Shown piece by piece: positions 19,301 through 28,642 of a stretch of DNA of 64,000 nucleotides. Below the pieces are notes generated by a model, which did not search any database, was not told where the DNA came from, and saw only the letters and a list, made by a program, of their open reading frames with translations. Position numbers and translations under genes: made by a program. Each line of letters begins with the position of its first letter. Positions within the stretch are counted from its first letter, which is position 1. Source of the DNA: Allolobophora icterica (Eukaryota > Annelida > Clitellata > Crassiclitellata > Lumbricidae); NCBI GenBank assembly GCA_963556255.1, contig OY744606.1, positions 2,387,076 to 2,451,075 of the forward strand. Direction: 5' to 3'.

Positions 19301-20411
19301 CTTCGTTTCGCTGATGCGCCACGATGTCACCACTCGTTTTCTCCACTACGGCGTCACCCCGCGGTTTCAGGCCTGTCTCAATGTCTCTTGGCCTATCACA
19401 AGCCTGTCTCGACTGTACAGGTTGCCTGCCCCGTACGATACTAGGTACTTGAACCTGCACAAGGTTCTCCGATCTATTGTCGACGAGTGGTTTGGACCTG
19501 TCAAACCTACTCTCACCAACGGTCTCTCGCCAGTGTGTGAATGTCTCGTTATTCACATCGTTCTGTACTACCTCAGTAGTCTTTGGAACGGTTATCAACC
19601 ATCCGTTATCCTCATGGAAACCTCTTTCACGCCCACTGCGGGTTCCAGCTTCCGTTTCAAATGCACTGGTTTCGTCAGGTACACCCGTTTCATCGAGCAA
19701 CCTTCGTTTGCTTTTCCGTTTACGTAACTTTGGACGCGCGCCTCCGTGCTCACTATGGGGCACTTCATCCGACTCGTCCTCGGTATCTTCCTGACCTTGC
19801 CTGGTTCTGTGACAAGAAAACGTTAGTACCCCACTTCTGGTACCAGTTTGTGACGTTCGTCGCTCGAGATCAACTAACCCTTCATCAGACGTGGTACCAA
19901 TTTGTGTCGGTCTTACCCGAGACGCTGCTTCGTCGTCGGGCTGGGTTCGGCTCCAGCCAACTGCCCTTCTGGAGTCGCCCGGGTCACTATCCTGTCTACT
20001 TCTGCTGTAGACGAGCGGTTCCCTGTCTCCGCTCTCAATGCCCATTTCTCCAAGAGGAGGTCCCGAGGGTATCGCTTGTTTGCGAACAGTGTCGCTGTCA
20101 AGCTCCATCTCACTTTCGGACTCTGCCACTGCCGCGGTCGCCGGGTGGGCAACGTCCTCGTCCTCAGGATGGCCGTCCTTTAGAACAGGGTTCGCTCTCT
20201 TGCCGGCAGGAGTCCTCAGCTTCCTGTGAGATCTCTTAGTCAAAGACTTTCTCTTTTTCTCCACCTTAACCGAACCCTCACGTACCATTCTGCATCTCAT
20301 GACTCTCGAGTTATCGTCAATAGGGGAAAACTCTGAACGTTCTCTTGTCCGAGAGGACAAGGTGTACATCTGACGAGTCGTCACGTCGTGCCGTCTCAAA
20401 CACGCGAACAT
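13347..20411 (-). CDS. gag-pol: Gypsy Gag-Pol polyprotein, single 2354-codon frame
   Basis: Residues 1-187 are encoded inside the 5' LTR. A hydrophilic Arg/Glu/Ser/Asp-rich region of about 750 residues precedes a capsid-like region (about 755-920, starting IKLEKYDG). Then come a CCHC zinc knuckle (1022-1035, CYLCKRKGHMKRFC), an aspartic protease with DSG at 1088-1090, reverse transcriptase with YLDD at 1551-1554, RNase H (DTD near 1698-1700) and integrase. The integrase has an HHCC finger from His1946 and catalytic Asp2015, Asp2075, Glu2111 with D,D-35-E spacing. A GPY/F-like module (YYTGPFLVIQVL) follows; no chromodomain is seen. There is no gag/pol frameshift or stop. All catalytic motifs I could check are intact. 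Host replication enzyme in the usual cellular sense: none; this serves only the element. Confidence 0.96.
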   Translation of the reverse strand: MFACLRRHDVTTRQMYTLSSRTRERSEFSPIDDNSRVMRCRMVREGSVKVEKKRKSLTKRSHRKLRTPAGKRANPVLKDGHPEDEDVAHPATAAVAESESEMELDSDTVRKQAIPSGPPLGEMGIESGDREPLVYSRSRQDSDPGDSRRAVGWSRTQPDDEAASRVRPTQIGTTSDEGLVDLERRTSQTGTRSGVLTFSCHRTRQGQEDTEDESDEVPHSEHGGARPKLRKRKSKRRLLDETGVPDETSAFETEAGTRSGRERGFHEDNGWLITVPKTTEVVQNDVNNETFTHWRETVGESRFDRSKPLVDNRSENLVQVQVPSIVRGRQPVQSRQACDRPRDIETGLKPRGDAVVEKTSGDIVAHQRNEGNRVPFTNMEEGRPRPVTDEVDWQAEMSYLRQSVAMMSSKLEELSVPAAQHAKSYRRETSGKPTGPGYQMDRRGKLQIEEPARSRGNTETREEVSLSETSEKLRSRYLPEDSGRESHGKTARQSSRQRLLTRGRVEAKLRSSVSSSDSDTDSVGPEEAMRTGVFDRKNLRQRGRHESYEKTERETYGKERLPEYERRGLKQALDRETERESNMGRDRDHLAWDETHERYSKGHKPDSRSRNCLRYDESDRPPESGKRDIREEDRRVTFVNGDSQSSRSKYKRSESKDYAGGEPRRKGQRQAEYISDEDSATSGDREMTTMYPKWRTGKTLGTLRGQSRHRSVVRTDEENGSRSNDEDNRRGNPKKSVGRSLVTRTRGDDRSDRGIRIKLEKYDGKSAIAAFLAKFEVCARCNRWSDQEKADQLMCALTGPASQLLWDMGAQRDVSWRELVERLKARYGSDDQTSLYRMKLRTYRQAHGETLSSVVQEVRRLMALAYPGPTSDIVETVACDAFIDALANQDLGQKVREREPVNLEAAYKHAVRLDAYGRSSTQGGDLDRRHARVKVTMEDRKDSSTEGQQSRRLEDLERKIKNLSRELDRVTINQNLGIVPRKPHEKENSSDLAVGDQRTTEPNVGWRRIYPPTRLRNPDIECYLCKRKGHMKRFCPQRNAETNGATGTSEPTKAEPIQEETQNRLVKGSRVAYVVARLAGKRIHCLLDSGSEMSLVPRRFVLDAVLVPSEQRLLAANGSQIKVDGETNLKIRIGKQVYPVPCLVTDQVTEVILGLSWLEANQARWDFASRCVFLGSEKIPLKEVVTESMCRRVIVQEDIIVPPRSEVDVPAWVVYPHFQKDNEDWTTIPMELSKDLIIGRTLVTGRDTEVWIRMLNVGDRDSLVKKRTECPLERVNVVDVTVNRARTESYDEPYRSENPEKPMGPGYPEERRGKQQSTIDRFGSKISTTASVAEQTLNPLAEQTLKRLWEEVPADISEEERIRLRKLVLTYSATFSLNESDNGFTSVIQHEIDTGQEKPVRQPLRRQPLSMLPEVDRQVEDMLRQGIIEPSISEWASNVVMVKKKDGSMRFCIDYRQLNLKTRKDAHPLPLIRESLDTLGGARWYSTFDLRAGYHQMALHPRDKHKTGFVTRRGSFQFKVLPFGLCNSPASFCRLMNLVLTGLNYDICLVYLDDIIVFSRDVETHMQRLEMIFRRLQEYNLKLKPSKCYLLQQRVLFLGHVLSEEGVATDPSKIKAVEEWSAPRNLRQVRSFVGLCSYYRRFIHDFAVVAQPLHFLTRKNVPFHWTDECQGAFEELKRKLVSAPILGLPNDEGQYILDTDASAYAIGAVLSQVQEGEETVICYASRLLSTAERNYNVTRRELLAVVYFLKEFRQYLLGSKFLLRTDHSALQWLRRTPEPIGQQARWLEMIEEFDMEICHRPGAKHGNADAMSRGPGEEQPKVVTMRVTNEDVMWARPIGEVTRSEVTSEDTGQEIRWTKEFLRREQQSDCNIGTVLDWKESKHHPTQAELSPANGEVKVLVSNWNQLEVLQGVLHRGWIQGNTGKAERSQLVVPLSLRQEMLQLTHASFAGGHFGIRKSLTQLQRRAYWPSWKDDVRRFCQRCDRCARYRREKPPRQGYMQTPVVGEPMERFGIDITGPHPVSSKGNKYILTAIDYFSRWAEALPIRNQEAVTVAESLMVHVFSRFGMPRQILTDQGPCFESKLFKELCKRMEIDKVRTTPYRPSGNGMIERFHRTLNMLIGKVVSERQKDWDVHVPYVMAAYRGTEHEATQRTPNFLFLGRENHTPLDLILAQVTEFERPSYSDMEEYVEKQKEKMERSYRLVREQLKRVAERRKKAYDLRVRPSKFAQGDWVYYYYPRLRSGRKTKWARYYTGPFLVIQVLSPCLYRIQKSPKSTLMVVHVDKLKPFYGKPPSTWLPERDRNLELPTVDWPVLAQDPNAEHEPEEPSENPDETADPELPPGRRTRRRPRLDG
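19829..19845 (-). other. Primer binding site of the gypsy element
   Basis: Three nucleotides inside the 5' LTR boundary the minus strand reads TGGTACCAGAAGTGGGG, which has the TGG start and length of a tRNA-complementary PBS and resembles PBS sequences of other animal gypsy elements. Unusually it is also translated, as TGTRSG within the gag frame. The primer tRNA is not identified. Confidence 0.8.
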
Positions 20412-22045
20412 CTTGCGATAATATATACACGTGTAATATTAACGCGGTATACTGGTCTCACGACACTCTCTTCTGATAGGACAGGTTCTAGGTCTAAAAC
20501 CTCCCTAACCGCACGCAGAACTGTGTTCCGACCGGCGCACGAGGTGGGCCCTACTTCGCACTTCGGTCAGTTCTCGGAACTACGTGTTTCGATCACCAAG
20601 TTATTTGCTCTGAATAACGACTGGTTTGAATACAAGATTTTCCTGATTCTATCGTTTTCCTGGTCTTACCGCACTGTAATCAGTTGTCGGGCGGTCTTTT
20701 CCCGTACTGCGGTCTTTCGGTAACAGCGGTCTTTCCCAGTAACTATTTTTAGTTACCGGGCGATGGAGCCCCTCCAACGCTCCACCGGCGTGTCAGCCAT
20801 CCAAGTGTCACAATCCAAATGTAACGCTGACCCCGTAAGGTTACCAGAATGTCCTGAATTTTGTTCCCAAGAATTTCCGAATTTTGGTTCCCTAACGAAG
20901 GTCACGCTTACTCCCACAGGTAACCGGACAAGCTCCGATCCTGCCTGTCGCCAAATTTACCCTTATTATCGTTTTTGTACTAAATGGGTTTTTTCAGGTA
21001 TCCCGACGGTCACTTCACCGAGTGCCGAAGTCGCGTAAAACTCTCCCAGCCGAAGACGCCGAAGCCGCGTAAAATCCTCCCGGCCGAGTACGCCGAAAGC
21101 GCGTAGAACTTCCCTTGTGTCGAGTACGCCGAAATCGCGTAAAACTCGTCTCAGTGGGTAAAACCAAACACTGTCGGATCTTGGAGTTCTTCGAACTCCA
21201 AGAGGGATTTCCTTGCCCGACGCCAAATTTACTCTTGGTTTCAAGGATTTCAGAATTCCAGAAAATGGCTACCTTAAGAAGGTCACCCTTACTCTCATGG
21301 GTTACCGGACAAGCTCCGATCGCGGAGTTCTTCAAAACCCAAGAGGGACTTTCCTGCCCGTCGCCAAATTCACCCTGGTTTTCGATCTCACACTGAATTG
21401 GTTTTCCTGTGTATCAACGGTATCCTTCCCCGAGTATTACTCAGCCGTAGATTTCCCACGATCGCGATCTAGACCGCTTCGCGATCAACGGAGGGATCCA
21501 ACCCGCCGGATCGGCGCTGTCGGCCCGTCTCCCAACAGTGAACTTCTTTAGCTGTACTCGGGATCGCCTGATTATATTATTCGGACGCCCCTTTCGTCCG
21601 TAAATATATTTGTACTAACCGGAAACTCGAACTCTGACTCGGTCGTAACCAAAATCACTCGCCTACCACACTGAGTGCAGTATATTTGAATCGGTAACTG
21701 AGTCGCTAACCAACAACGCTGTTTAACAGTATTGCTATGTATGAAGAGTCGAACCAACTCTTCACGTATAAAGCAGCGCACCGTGAGGCAGGCTCTATGC
21801 ATCCCTAATGAGCGCGTCTGCTCGCTATGCGCTGGCTTCAGACCGTCGATCGGGCTTCCCTATCACGGTCGTTACCGGACAGTCGCCTATTGAAATTAAA
21901 TAAAAATTAAATGATCGATACTGGGCCTTCGCATGAAAAATTAAGAAAAACGATGCTGTTCCCTTCGCATGTAAACTTAAAGAAAACGATGCTATTCGCA
22001 TAAAATAAATCCTCCCACTTACGCACTGTGGCCTTGACCGCCACA
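19849..22045 (-). repeat. 5' LTR of the gypsy element
   Basis: Reads TGTGGCGG...CGTCACA on the minus strand. The gag ATG is at 20,409-20,411, with a TATATATT string a few bases upstream of it. The same internal tandem units as in the other LTR lie at about 21,018-21,147. Promoter and transcript start cannot be placed from sequence alone. Confidence 0.97.
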
Positions 22046-22784
22046 ATATGAGAAACAAACGAAAATGAGGCAAATAACTTAAATATCAATTTATTATATA
22101 ATTTGGATATAATTTAATATAGAATTAGGATTCTTTATAAACCCTACACATAACCTTGTGGCCGCCGGTCCGTGGTCCGCCACATTCCAGTCACAGGTTA
22201 TTGGATCGAAATATAATATTCTTTCCTATATTGCATGGTAGTTTGATTTATGAAACATACAGTGTGAAGCTTTTATACTACGGACCTGTGCTGCAGAAGA
22301 GTGGAGATTGACTGGAGATTGTCAAAGGCATAATTCCTGGTTGAAGAGTTCAAGGAAGACCTAAAAATACATGGACTAATAACACAAAGCCGTGGACTGA
22401 GTTTTCATACGATCAGTTTTAGTGGGAGACAATGGACAGAAGCAAATGAAACAAAATTGTCCACGGTGCGGCGAATCCTCGGATCGAGTCTGGTTAAGAC
22501 AAGACAAACGACTATAGCTGCTGATTGCCGATTATTTATATCTATTATGAACAATCGAGATGACGTCCTTTGGCGTCTGTCACCACTAATCCACAAAGCT
22601 GTTTATTCATTGCGTCCCCAGAATCACCAGTACTGTCTTCAGATAAACACAATAGAGACGTTATTTCCCGAATATTATAGTCAACATTATTTACTTCTCA
22701 AAACTCTAACTTGATTCCATGATGCAGCTTGTCGGCGTATGTTTCCTTTATAAACAATAAACGAATCTCATTATTATCTTTTTC
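22046..22784. other. No gene seen
   Basis: AT-rich sequence following the right target duplication (ATAT). Short frames only. Confidence 0.5.
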
Positions 22785-23166
<382 letters not shown>

Positions 23167-23239
23167 TGTATCGAGGGTTCTATATCATGACTTGTATTAG
23201 TTTTGAAATGAACGAGAAACAGCTTATAGATTTCTAATC

Positions 23240-23325
23240 ATTATTTTACTTATCTATGATTGTTAACAATTGCGTTATGTCAAATGGTTGACGAATAAAC
23301 GAATATTGATTGATTGATTGATCAA
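23240..23325 (+). mobile_element. Retroposon 3' tail with GATT units
   Basis: AATAAACGAATATTGATTGA followed by GATT units resembles the tail of the LINE at 62,013-62,830 (AATAAAAAGATATTGATTGA). Only the last tens of bases of the element are present. Confidence 0.5.
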
Positions 23326-23541
23326 GACTAGGCCCCTATACTTTGACTGGTGACAAAGTTTGTTACATTACGTTTTACAAGACTACTAGATAAAGCCTTC
23401 AATATCTTGGATACATTGTGCCGGGTGACGCAAACTCCGGTTACATTCGCTGCTAAGAATTATTAGAATTCTCATCGTTTATTTTAGAATTGGCTTTTGC
23501 AAAGTTTTCATACGTGGAACGTCATAATAATTTCATCGCAG

Positions 23542-23735
23542 TGACGTCTTTTCGAAATTCCGTTTTGCACTTATGACATCGGCCAAATAAACGCTTGGGA
23601 TGACGTCACGATTGCGTAACAATGGCTTCCGTTCCGTTAATAGACAGCAGCGTCATATAATTTCAAACGAGTTGACGGCGGAAAATGTATTGCGCATAAG
23701 TTTCAGTGGTCGGTTTCGTAAATAAAAGCAGTGAA
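23542..23735 (+). promoter_or_regulatory. Possible promoter with CRE sites
   Basis: A half CRE at 23,542, a full TGACGTCA at 23,601-23,608 and an adjacent TTGCGTAAC (C/EBP-like) precede GTAAATAAAAGCAG, which could act as a weak TATA element. No coding first exon can be tied to it, so this is a motif-level suggestion. Confidence 0.2.
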
Positions 23736-24039
23736 GATATTTGTTCTACAGCTATATAGTACAAATTCGTACAAATTCGTGCTTGTTGAAGCTGTAGAAG
23801 CCATTCAGATCAACCAGTATAATTACATTACTGTGAAGAAAGAAGAGCTTTGCAACAAGGGTTAGTTAATCGAAAATCCGCATTGCGTGGAAAAAAAGTA
23901 AAGTAGCTTACGGTAAACAAATAAGTTTTCTTATATCTTTGAATGCAATATTATTGAAGAGGTCCTCAGTTACAATTCAACAAGATTGTAATGTGGTCCT
24001 TTATTTTTTTACAGTGTAAGATGATGACGTTCTTCTTAC

Positions 24040-24680
24040 TTTCACTTGAGACGGCTTAGAGCAATCCGACGCTCTGTCTCCTCCTCCGTTTTTACCACTA
24101 TCATCCACGCCTTCATCTGCTCCAGAATTGACTACTGTAATTCTGTTTTGATTGGGCTGCCAAAAGTCCGTCTTTCCCCCCTCCAGACTGTTTTAAATGC
24201 TGCAGCCAGATTAATAGCCCGACTTCCTCGCTGGTCTTATATTTCCTCTTTCATGTTCGATCATCTTCATTGGCTTCCCCTTACTGCTCGGATTCAGCTG
24301 AAGGTTCTCACTTTAGTCCTTCGGTCCTGTACAGGCTTAGCACCCAAGTACCTCTGTGACATTGTTCGTCTGCCAATTTCAGCTACTTCCCTCCGTCCAT
24401 TGCGATCGCTTAATCGACATGACCTTCTTGTACCACGAGCCAGAACCTCTATGGCCAAAACTCGAGCCTTTTCTTGCATTGGTCCTGCTCTATGGAATCA
24501 ACTTCCTCCATTGACACGTGCCTCTTTATTAGCTGGTGGCCCAAGTGCCTCGTTCCGCTGTCTTAAAACCTCTTTCTATTCACTGGGTCTTTCGCACTGG
24601 GAGCGCCTCTGATTAGCGAATACTGTGAGAGGCGCTTTATAAATGTTTATATACAATACAATACAATACAATAGATACAA
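24040..24680 (+). mobile_element. CR1/L2-type LINE, 5'-truncated 3' end
   Basis: An open frame (24,046-24,612, about 188 codons) matches the C-terminal part of non-LTR retrotransposon reverse transcriptases: RIDYCNSVLIGLP, then LHWLPLTARIQLKVL, LAPKYL and FSCIGPALWNQLPP in the usual order. The catalytic domain is missing, so it is a dead 5'-truncated copy. After the stop come GAGCGCCTCT and AGAGGCGCTTTATAAAT, which pair as a stem-loop, and then an ACAAT-repeat tail (about 24,645-24,675). A more decayed relative lies at 58,010-58,575. Confidence 0.92.
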
Positions 24681-24713
24681 TGACTGAAAGTAATTAATTA
24701 ATTAAGGTATGTA

Positions 24714-25133
24714 CGGTTAAACCGTAGTTTAGGTTGGTAAATGACGCATTTGCACTGAAACTTTATAATAATACAATAAATAATAATCTTCGGTCTTCCA
24801 ACTTCTAGTTTCAATTATATTTTCATCGATCATCCAGCTTCTAGTTTGAGCTATAGGCCTACTTTCATCAACCATCCAGCTTCTAGTTTCTGTTTTAGTA
24901 TGAAGTGTTTTCATCGCTCATCCACGGCAATAATTTTGACACTAAAATTATATATTTTCATCGGAATTTCAACTTCTAGTTTAAGGTTTATTATGTATAT
25001 GTGTTCATCAATTATCCAGCTTCTAGTTTCAGTAATATTTTCATCAATCATCATCCAACCTCTAGTTTCAGTTTTACTATGAAATAATTCTGCGCGGTAA
25101 TTAATTTACCAATCTAAACTACGGTTTAACCCG
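24714..25133. mobile_element. TA-flanked MITE with internal tandem repeats (420 bp)
   Basis: Terminal inverted repeats of about 28 bp (GGTTAAACCGTAGTTTAG plus TTGGTAAAT, one mismatch and one indel) lie between TA dinucleotides, as for Tc1/mariner-type elements. The interior is a diverged tandem array of about 40-bp units containing TTCATCAATCATCCAGCTTC and TAGTTTCAG. No transposase. Confidence 0.75.
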
Positions 25134-25284
25134 TATTTCTATAGCGTAGAGCAGAAATGATTTCAAAGTCTTTTAATTTAAGCGTTTGCTTTACCAGAAA
25201 TGTTTGAACAATATGGGAGGTTGAGCCTCTCTGTATATGATTATACCATTACGATGTATGCCTATATGCGTATACATTTGCGAA

Positions 25285-25525
25285 ATGAAACACAGAAAAT
25301 TGCAGAACCTGTATTAGCATATTCCTGGGACATTAAGTCTACGCAATATTGGCACACGGATTCGTGCGAAAACTGTGTGGTCCATGTATTAATTTTAAGG
25401 TCTTATTATAAATTGAATACATTGACCTTAACAAAGTTTTCGCGCAAATCTGTATGCCAATATTGCGTAGACTTGGTGTCCCAGGAATGCTGTTTACAAG
25501 TTCTGCAATTTTTATTTTGTTTCAT
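25285..25525. mobile_element. Foldback element with about 90-bp arms
   Basis: Arms 25,285-25,374 and 25,434-25,525 are inverted copies at about 80-85% identity sharing GTCTACGCAATATTGGCA and TTCCTGGGACA. The loop is about 60 bp. A short direct repeat (AAGGTCTTATTATAAATT, about 25,397 and 25,529) lies in the loop and just outside arm 2. Confidence 0.8.
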
Positions 25526-26463
25526 TTTAAGGTCGTATTATAAATTCAATATGACACACAACGAATCACGAATCCACATTGGACTATTATATAATGATAG
25601 ATAAGGTTTACGGCCGATATGTCAAGCACGAAATCCGCAACTATATATTCTTTCGAAGTCCTATTGCTATGCTGAAGGCAACTTGGACACTTGATAAACG
25701 ATTCCTTTGTTTTATGCAACTTTGACATAATGTGCGAATTGCGTGTGTGCTTGCATTCGGGACTTGTTCCCTTTAGGGTTTTTCTATTCCCATTGTTTTC
25801 CTCAATTGCTGAATTTATGTTTGTTTCACACTATCTGTTCCTGTATTTGATGGAAATCAATCAAATTTATGGTTATGGTTATGGTTATTCAACTTCCTCA
25901 TCTGTGATCACCACTATCGTCAATTGAAACCTCTATCTAGGGATTATAATTATATATCCAAACTATTACGGCTAAGTAAATACAATGCATGTGAAAACGC
26001 GGAATTGTCACACGCCAGTGACCGCTTTCGAATTCATGTAGTAGCAACAATCAATATTATAGGGGCCTATTGCACACAATGTAAAAGCCGTGTACACGCA
26101 CACTATTTGCAGAGACATGAACTGGGCGACATTTTTTCTAGGCGGAATACAATTAACTAACTATATTGAATCCGGTTTCCTTCCTAGTGACAACCCAATA
26201 ACCGGGCTGCTTCTGTTTTGTGCAACCGCAGTTCACTTCATCACGCAGCATGTCGTTTTCATTAAACCCTCCCGTGCCCGAAACCAGTCGCTAAGCTAAC
26301 ACAACGGTCCGAGTTTTTCCTGGAACAAAATGTGCAGCGTAGAAGAATATTGCTGGGATGTGATTTTCCACCACGCCGCGTTAACATAATCAATGTTTCA
26401 AATAGCCTAAGGTTATCTATCAACCCATGATAGCCGTCGGCTTCTGTAAGCCATCAAGTTTGA

Positions 26464-26467
<4 letters not shown>
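25526..26467. other. No gene seen
   Basis: AT-rich, short frames only, ending in an AT dinucleotide array at 26,468-26,505. Confidence 0.5.

Positions 26468-26505
<38 letters not shown>
26468..26505. repeat. AT dinucleotide array
   Basis: Uninterrupted AT units. Confidence 0.95.
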
Positions 26506-26506
<1 letters not shown>

Positions 26507-26800
26507 TTTCAGACTCGTGTTCTGTGGCTTTTCCCGAGTTGCTCTTCATTAGCAGCAGTAGTTGGATTTTTATTTCTTACACGCACTGATCAGGTCTAAC
26601 TGCTCATTATAAATCACAATGTAAACGCTGTAAACAATAAACACACTCGTTTACCTGATGGATTGGTAGACATAAACTTTTGCCTAATTGTTAAGATTAC
26701 AATCGTTTTCACACTAGGCTTGGAAACGCAGTACTTTAGTAAAAGCATCCTGGTTTAAAAGCCTACATCAGTCAAGCAGAAAGCCGAAAATAGGCCTAAT

Positions 26801-27931
26801 CAGAGGCGGCGATCGCGGGGGGAGGGATTGAGGGGACAACACCCCAACTTTAACAGTGGGGGGGGGGTATGCAATATAAATTATAGTTGTCCCTCTGAAT
26901 TCTGAAGAAACTTGTTGATTGCTATTTTTGTTAAATAATTGCCAAGTGGAAACTTGACCACCGAGACCGGACAGCTGACACGTCAACACGTTGTCACCAA
27001 CAAATAAAAAATTAATGAACTTTGTTAATTAGTATTATGTTTATATTGTTTCGCACTATAGCAAATTATTTTCTCAAGTCATTTTTACCCACACTCTCTA
27101 GGATGCTATGTTCTTTTTCCGGTTTCATAAGCGCACTTTCTCTTTATGTAAAGTGCTTGCTACCTGTTACAAATTCGGGTTAAGCCTTTTTCTGGAAAAT
27201 AAATATCGTTATATTATAATACAACGAAACTTTAGTCTAACATCCACTCAAGTCTCAAGACTGACAAGATGAAACACACTGCACACACTAACTTCAGGTA
27301 ATTTTAGCAAAGTCTGTGTAATTATAAGTAATAATAGAGGACTATGCGGCATTGAGGCTCTGCCAAAGCGAAAAGCAATCTGTGCAAATTATTACTGACA
27401 TCGTGACAACCACGTTGACTCTTTTCCATTTCCCCCACAAAGCTGAGAGCGAAGTTTCAGCAGCTTGTGTCGATTAAAGACTTGGTCGCGCAGTACAATA
27501 AATCAGATAAGATTAAACTCAGTGGCTGTTATCACACACATAAAAATATTTCAGACAGCTTGAACTTGGTTGAGCTGCAGGAAGAAGATTTTATTTCGAA
27601 AAGTGATATTAGGAGGAAGTTGTTTGGTTCTTTGGCGTAGTATAGTTCTTGCATAGAGCACATTAAGCGGCATACTTAAGTAGGCTAAAGGTGTTAGTAA
27701 CTAATAAAATGATTTACCTTTAGATTTGAATTAGTTTTCATGTGATTATACAATTTGATGAAAATATATATCTACATGCCGTTACAAAGCTCCTGCCACT
27801 TGCTTTTTAACGCATTTCTCGTGCTAAAAAAGAGGCGAAGAAATTCGTTTCGCGGATTTTTTGTACCTTTTTGACCAGATCTGTTCAAAAGTGTTCCCCA
27901 CCCCACCTGTCAAACAAGATAGCCGCCTCTG
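26801..27931. mobile_element. Probable non-autonomous hAT-like element (1.13 kb)
   Basis: Ends CAGAGGCGGCGATC and GATAGCCGCCTCTG form inverted repeats with one mismatch. Flanks read GCCTAAT (left) and GCCTAAC (right), consistent with a mutated target duplication. G-rich sequence just inside the left end is mirrored by C-rich sequence at the right. An open stretch near 27,430-27,640 is not recognisably transposase. The host sequence on each side shares CACACTAGGCTTGGAAA (26,710 and 28,065), a separate older repeat. Confidence 0.6.
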
Positions 27932-28642
27932 GCCTAACTTGAAAACTTTGCAGTGTCTTACAGCTTCATCGCGACTTTAATCAAGTCTAATTGTCAAGGC
28001 CTATATTTTATAAATTGGATAAGGACCATCGATTAGTCCTGAATTGCCAGGATTCCAATTGTTTTCACACTAGGCTTGGAAATGTACTACAATAAGCATC
28101 CGGATTTTATTCAGAAATGTAGTCTGCTTACACAATAGACTCAGCTGGAGATGTGAATAGCCTACATTGATTTGATGAGTGATGGCATATTAGCAAGGGA
28201 TAACAGCTTGCAGCTGTCAGAGCTAGGCGCATTTGTTTGCAATCGTGAGTGTGAACAAAGCGTTTCTTCCTCAACAATGCTTGTTACAATAGCTTTAGTT
28301 TTGCGGATATGAACGTCATAGGCACATTGGAACTTTAGCTGACTCACAATAGATATTGTGACGAGTCACGGAAACCCTAGTGGGTCAAATTAACACGCGT
28401 CGATCACTTCCAAGAAATGTCATCGTAGGGATAATTTAGGGGAGGAGGAGGACAAGGGGAAAACCAAGACAGAGGATGCTGGATTGGATGATGAAGGAGG
28501 GATACAATAGACTCACAGAAGAGGCTCGACATCGAGAGGTGCGGCGATGTCGGACGTTTGAACTTTCCTGAAGGCAGAGAACCAGAAGAAGATCGTTTCA
28601 CGTAAGACCAATCCCCAGATTGCACGCCACCTTAGTCAACAG

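Larger units (their letters stand above)
10287..22045 (-). mobile_element. Complete Ty3/gypsy LTR retrotransposon (11.76 kb)
   Basis: Two 2197-bp LTRs with TGTG...CACA ends bound an internal region with PBS, a single gag-pol frame and a PPT, all oriented to the minus strand. A 4-bp direct repeat ATAT abuts both outer ends (10,283-10,286 and 22,046-22,049), marking the insertion. The LTRs agree in every segment I compared and the reading frame is uninterrupted, so insertion was recent and the copy may be autonomous. Domain order protease, reverse transcriptase, RNase H, integrase is the gypsy order. No envelope-like frame lies between the pol stop and the PPT. Confidence 0.97.

Noticed and set aside
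13917..19794. Many plus-strand frames of 60-220 codons
   Set aside because: Antisense shadows of the gypsy gag-pol frame.
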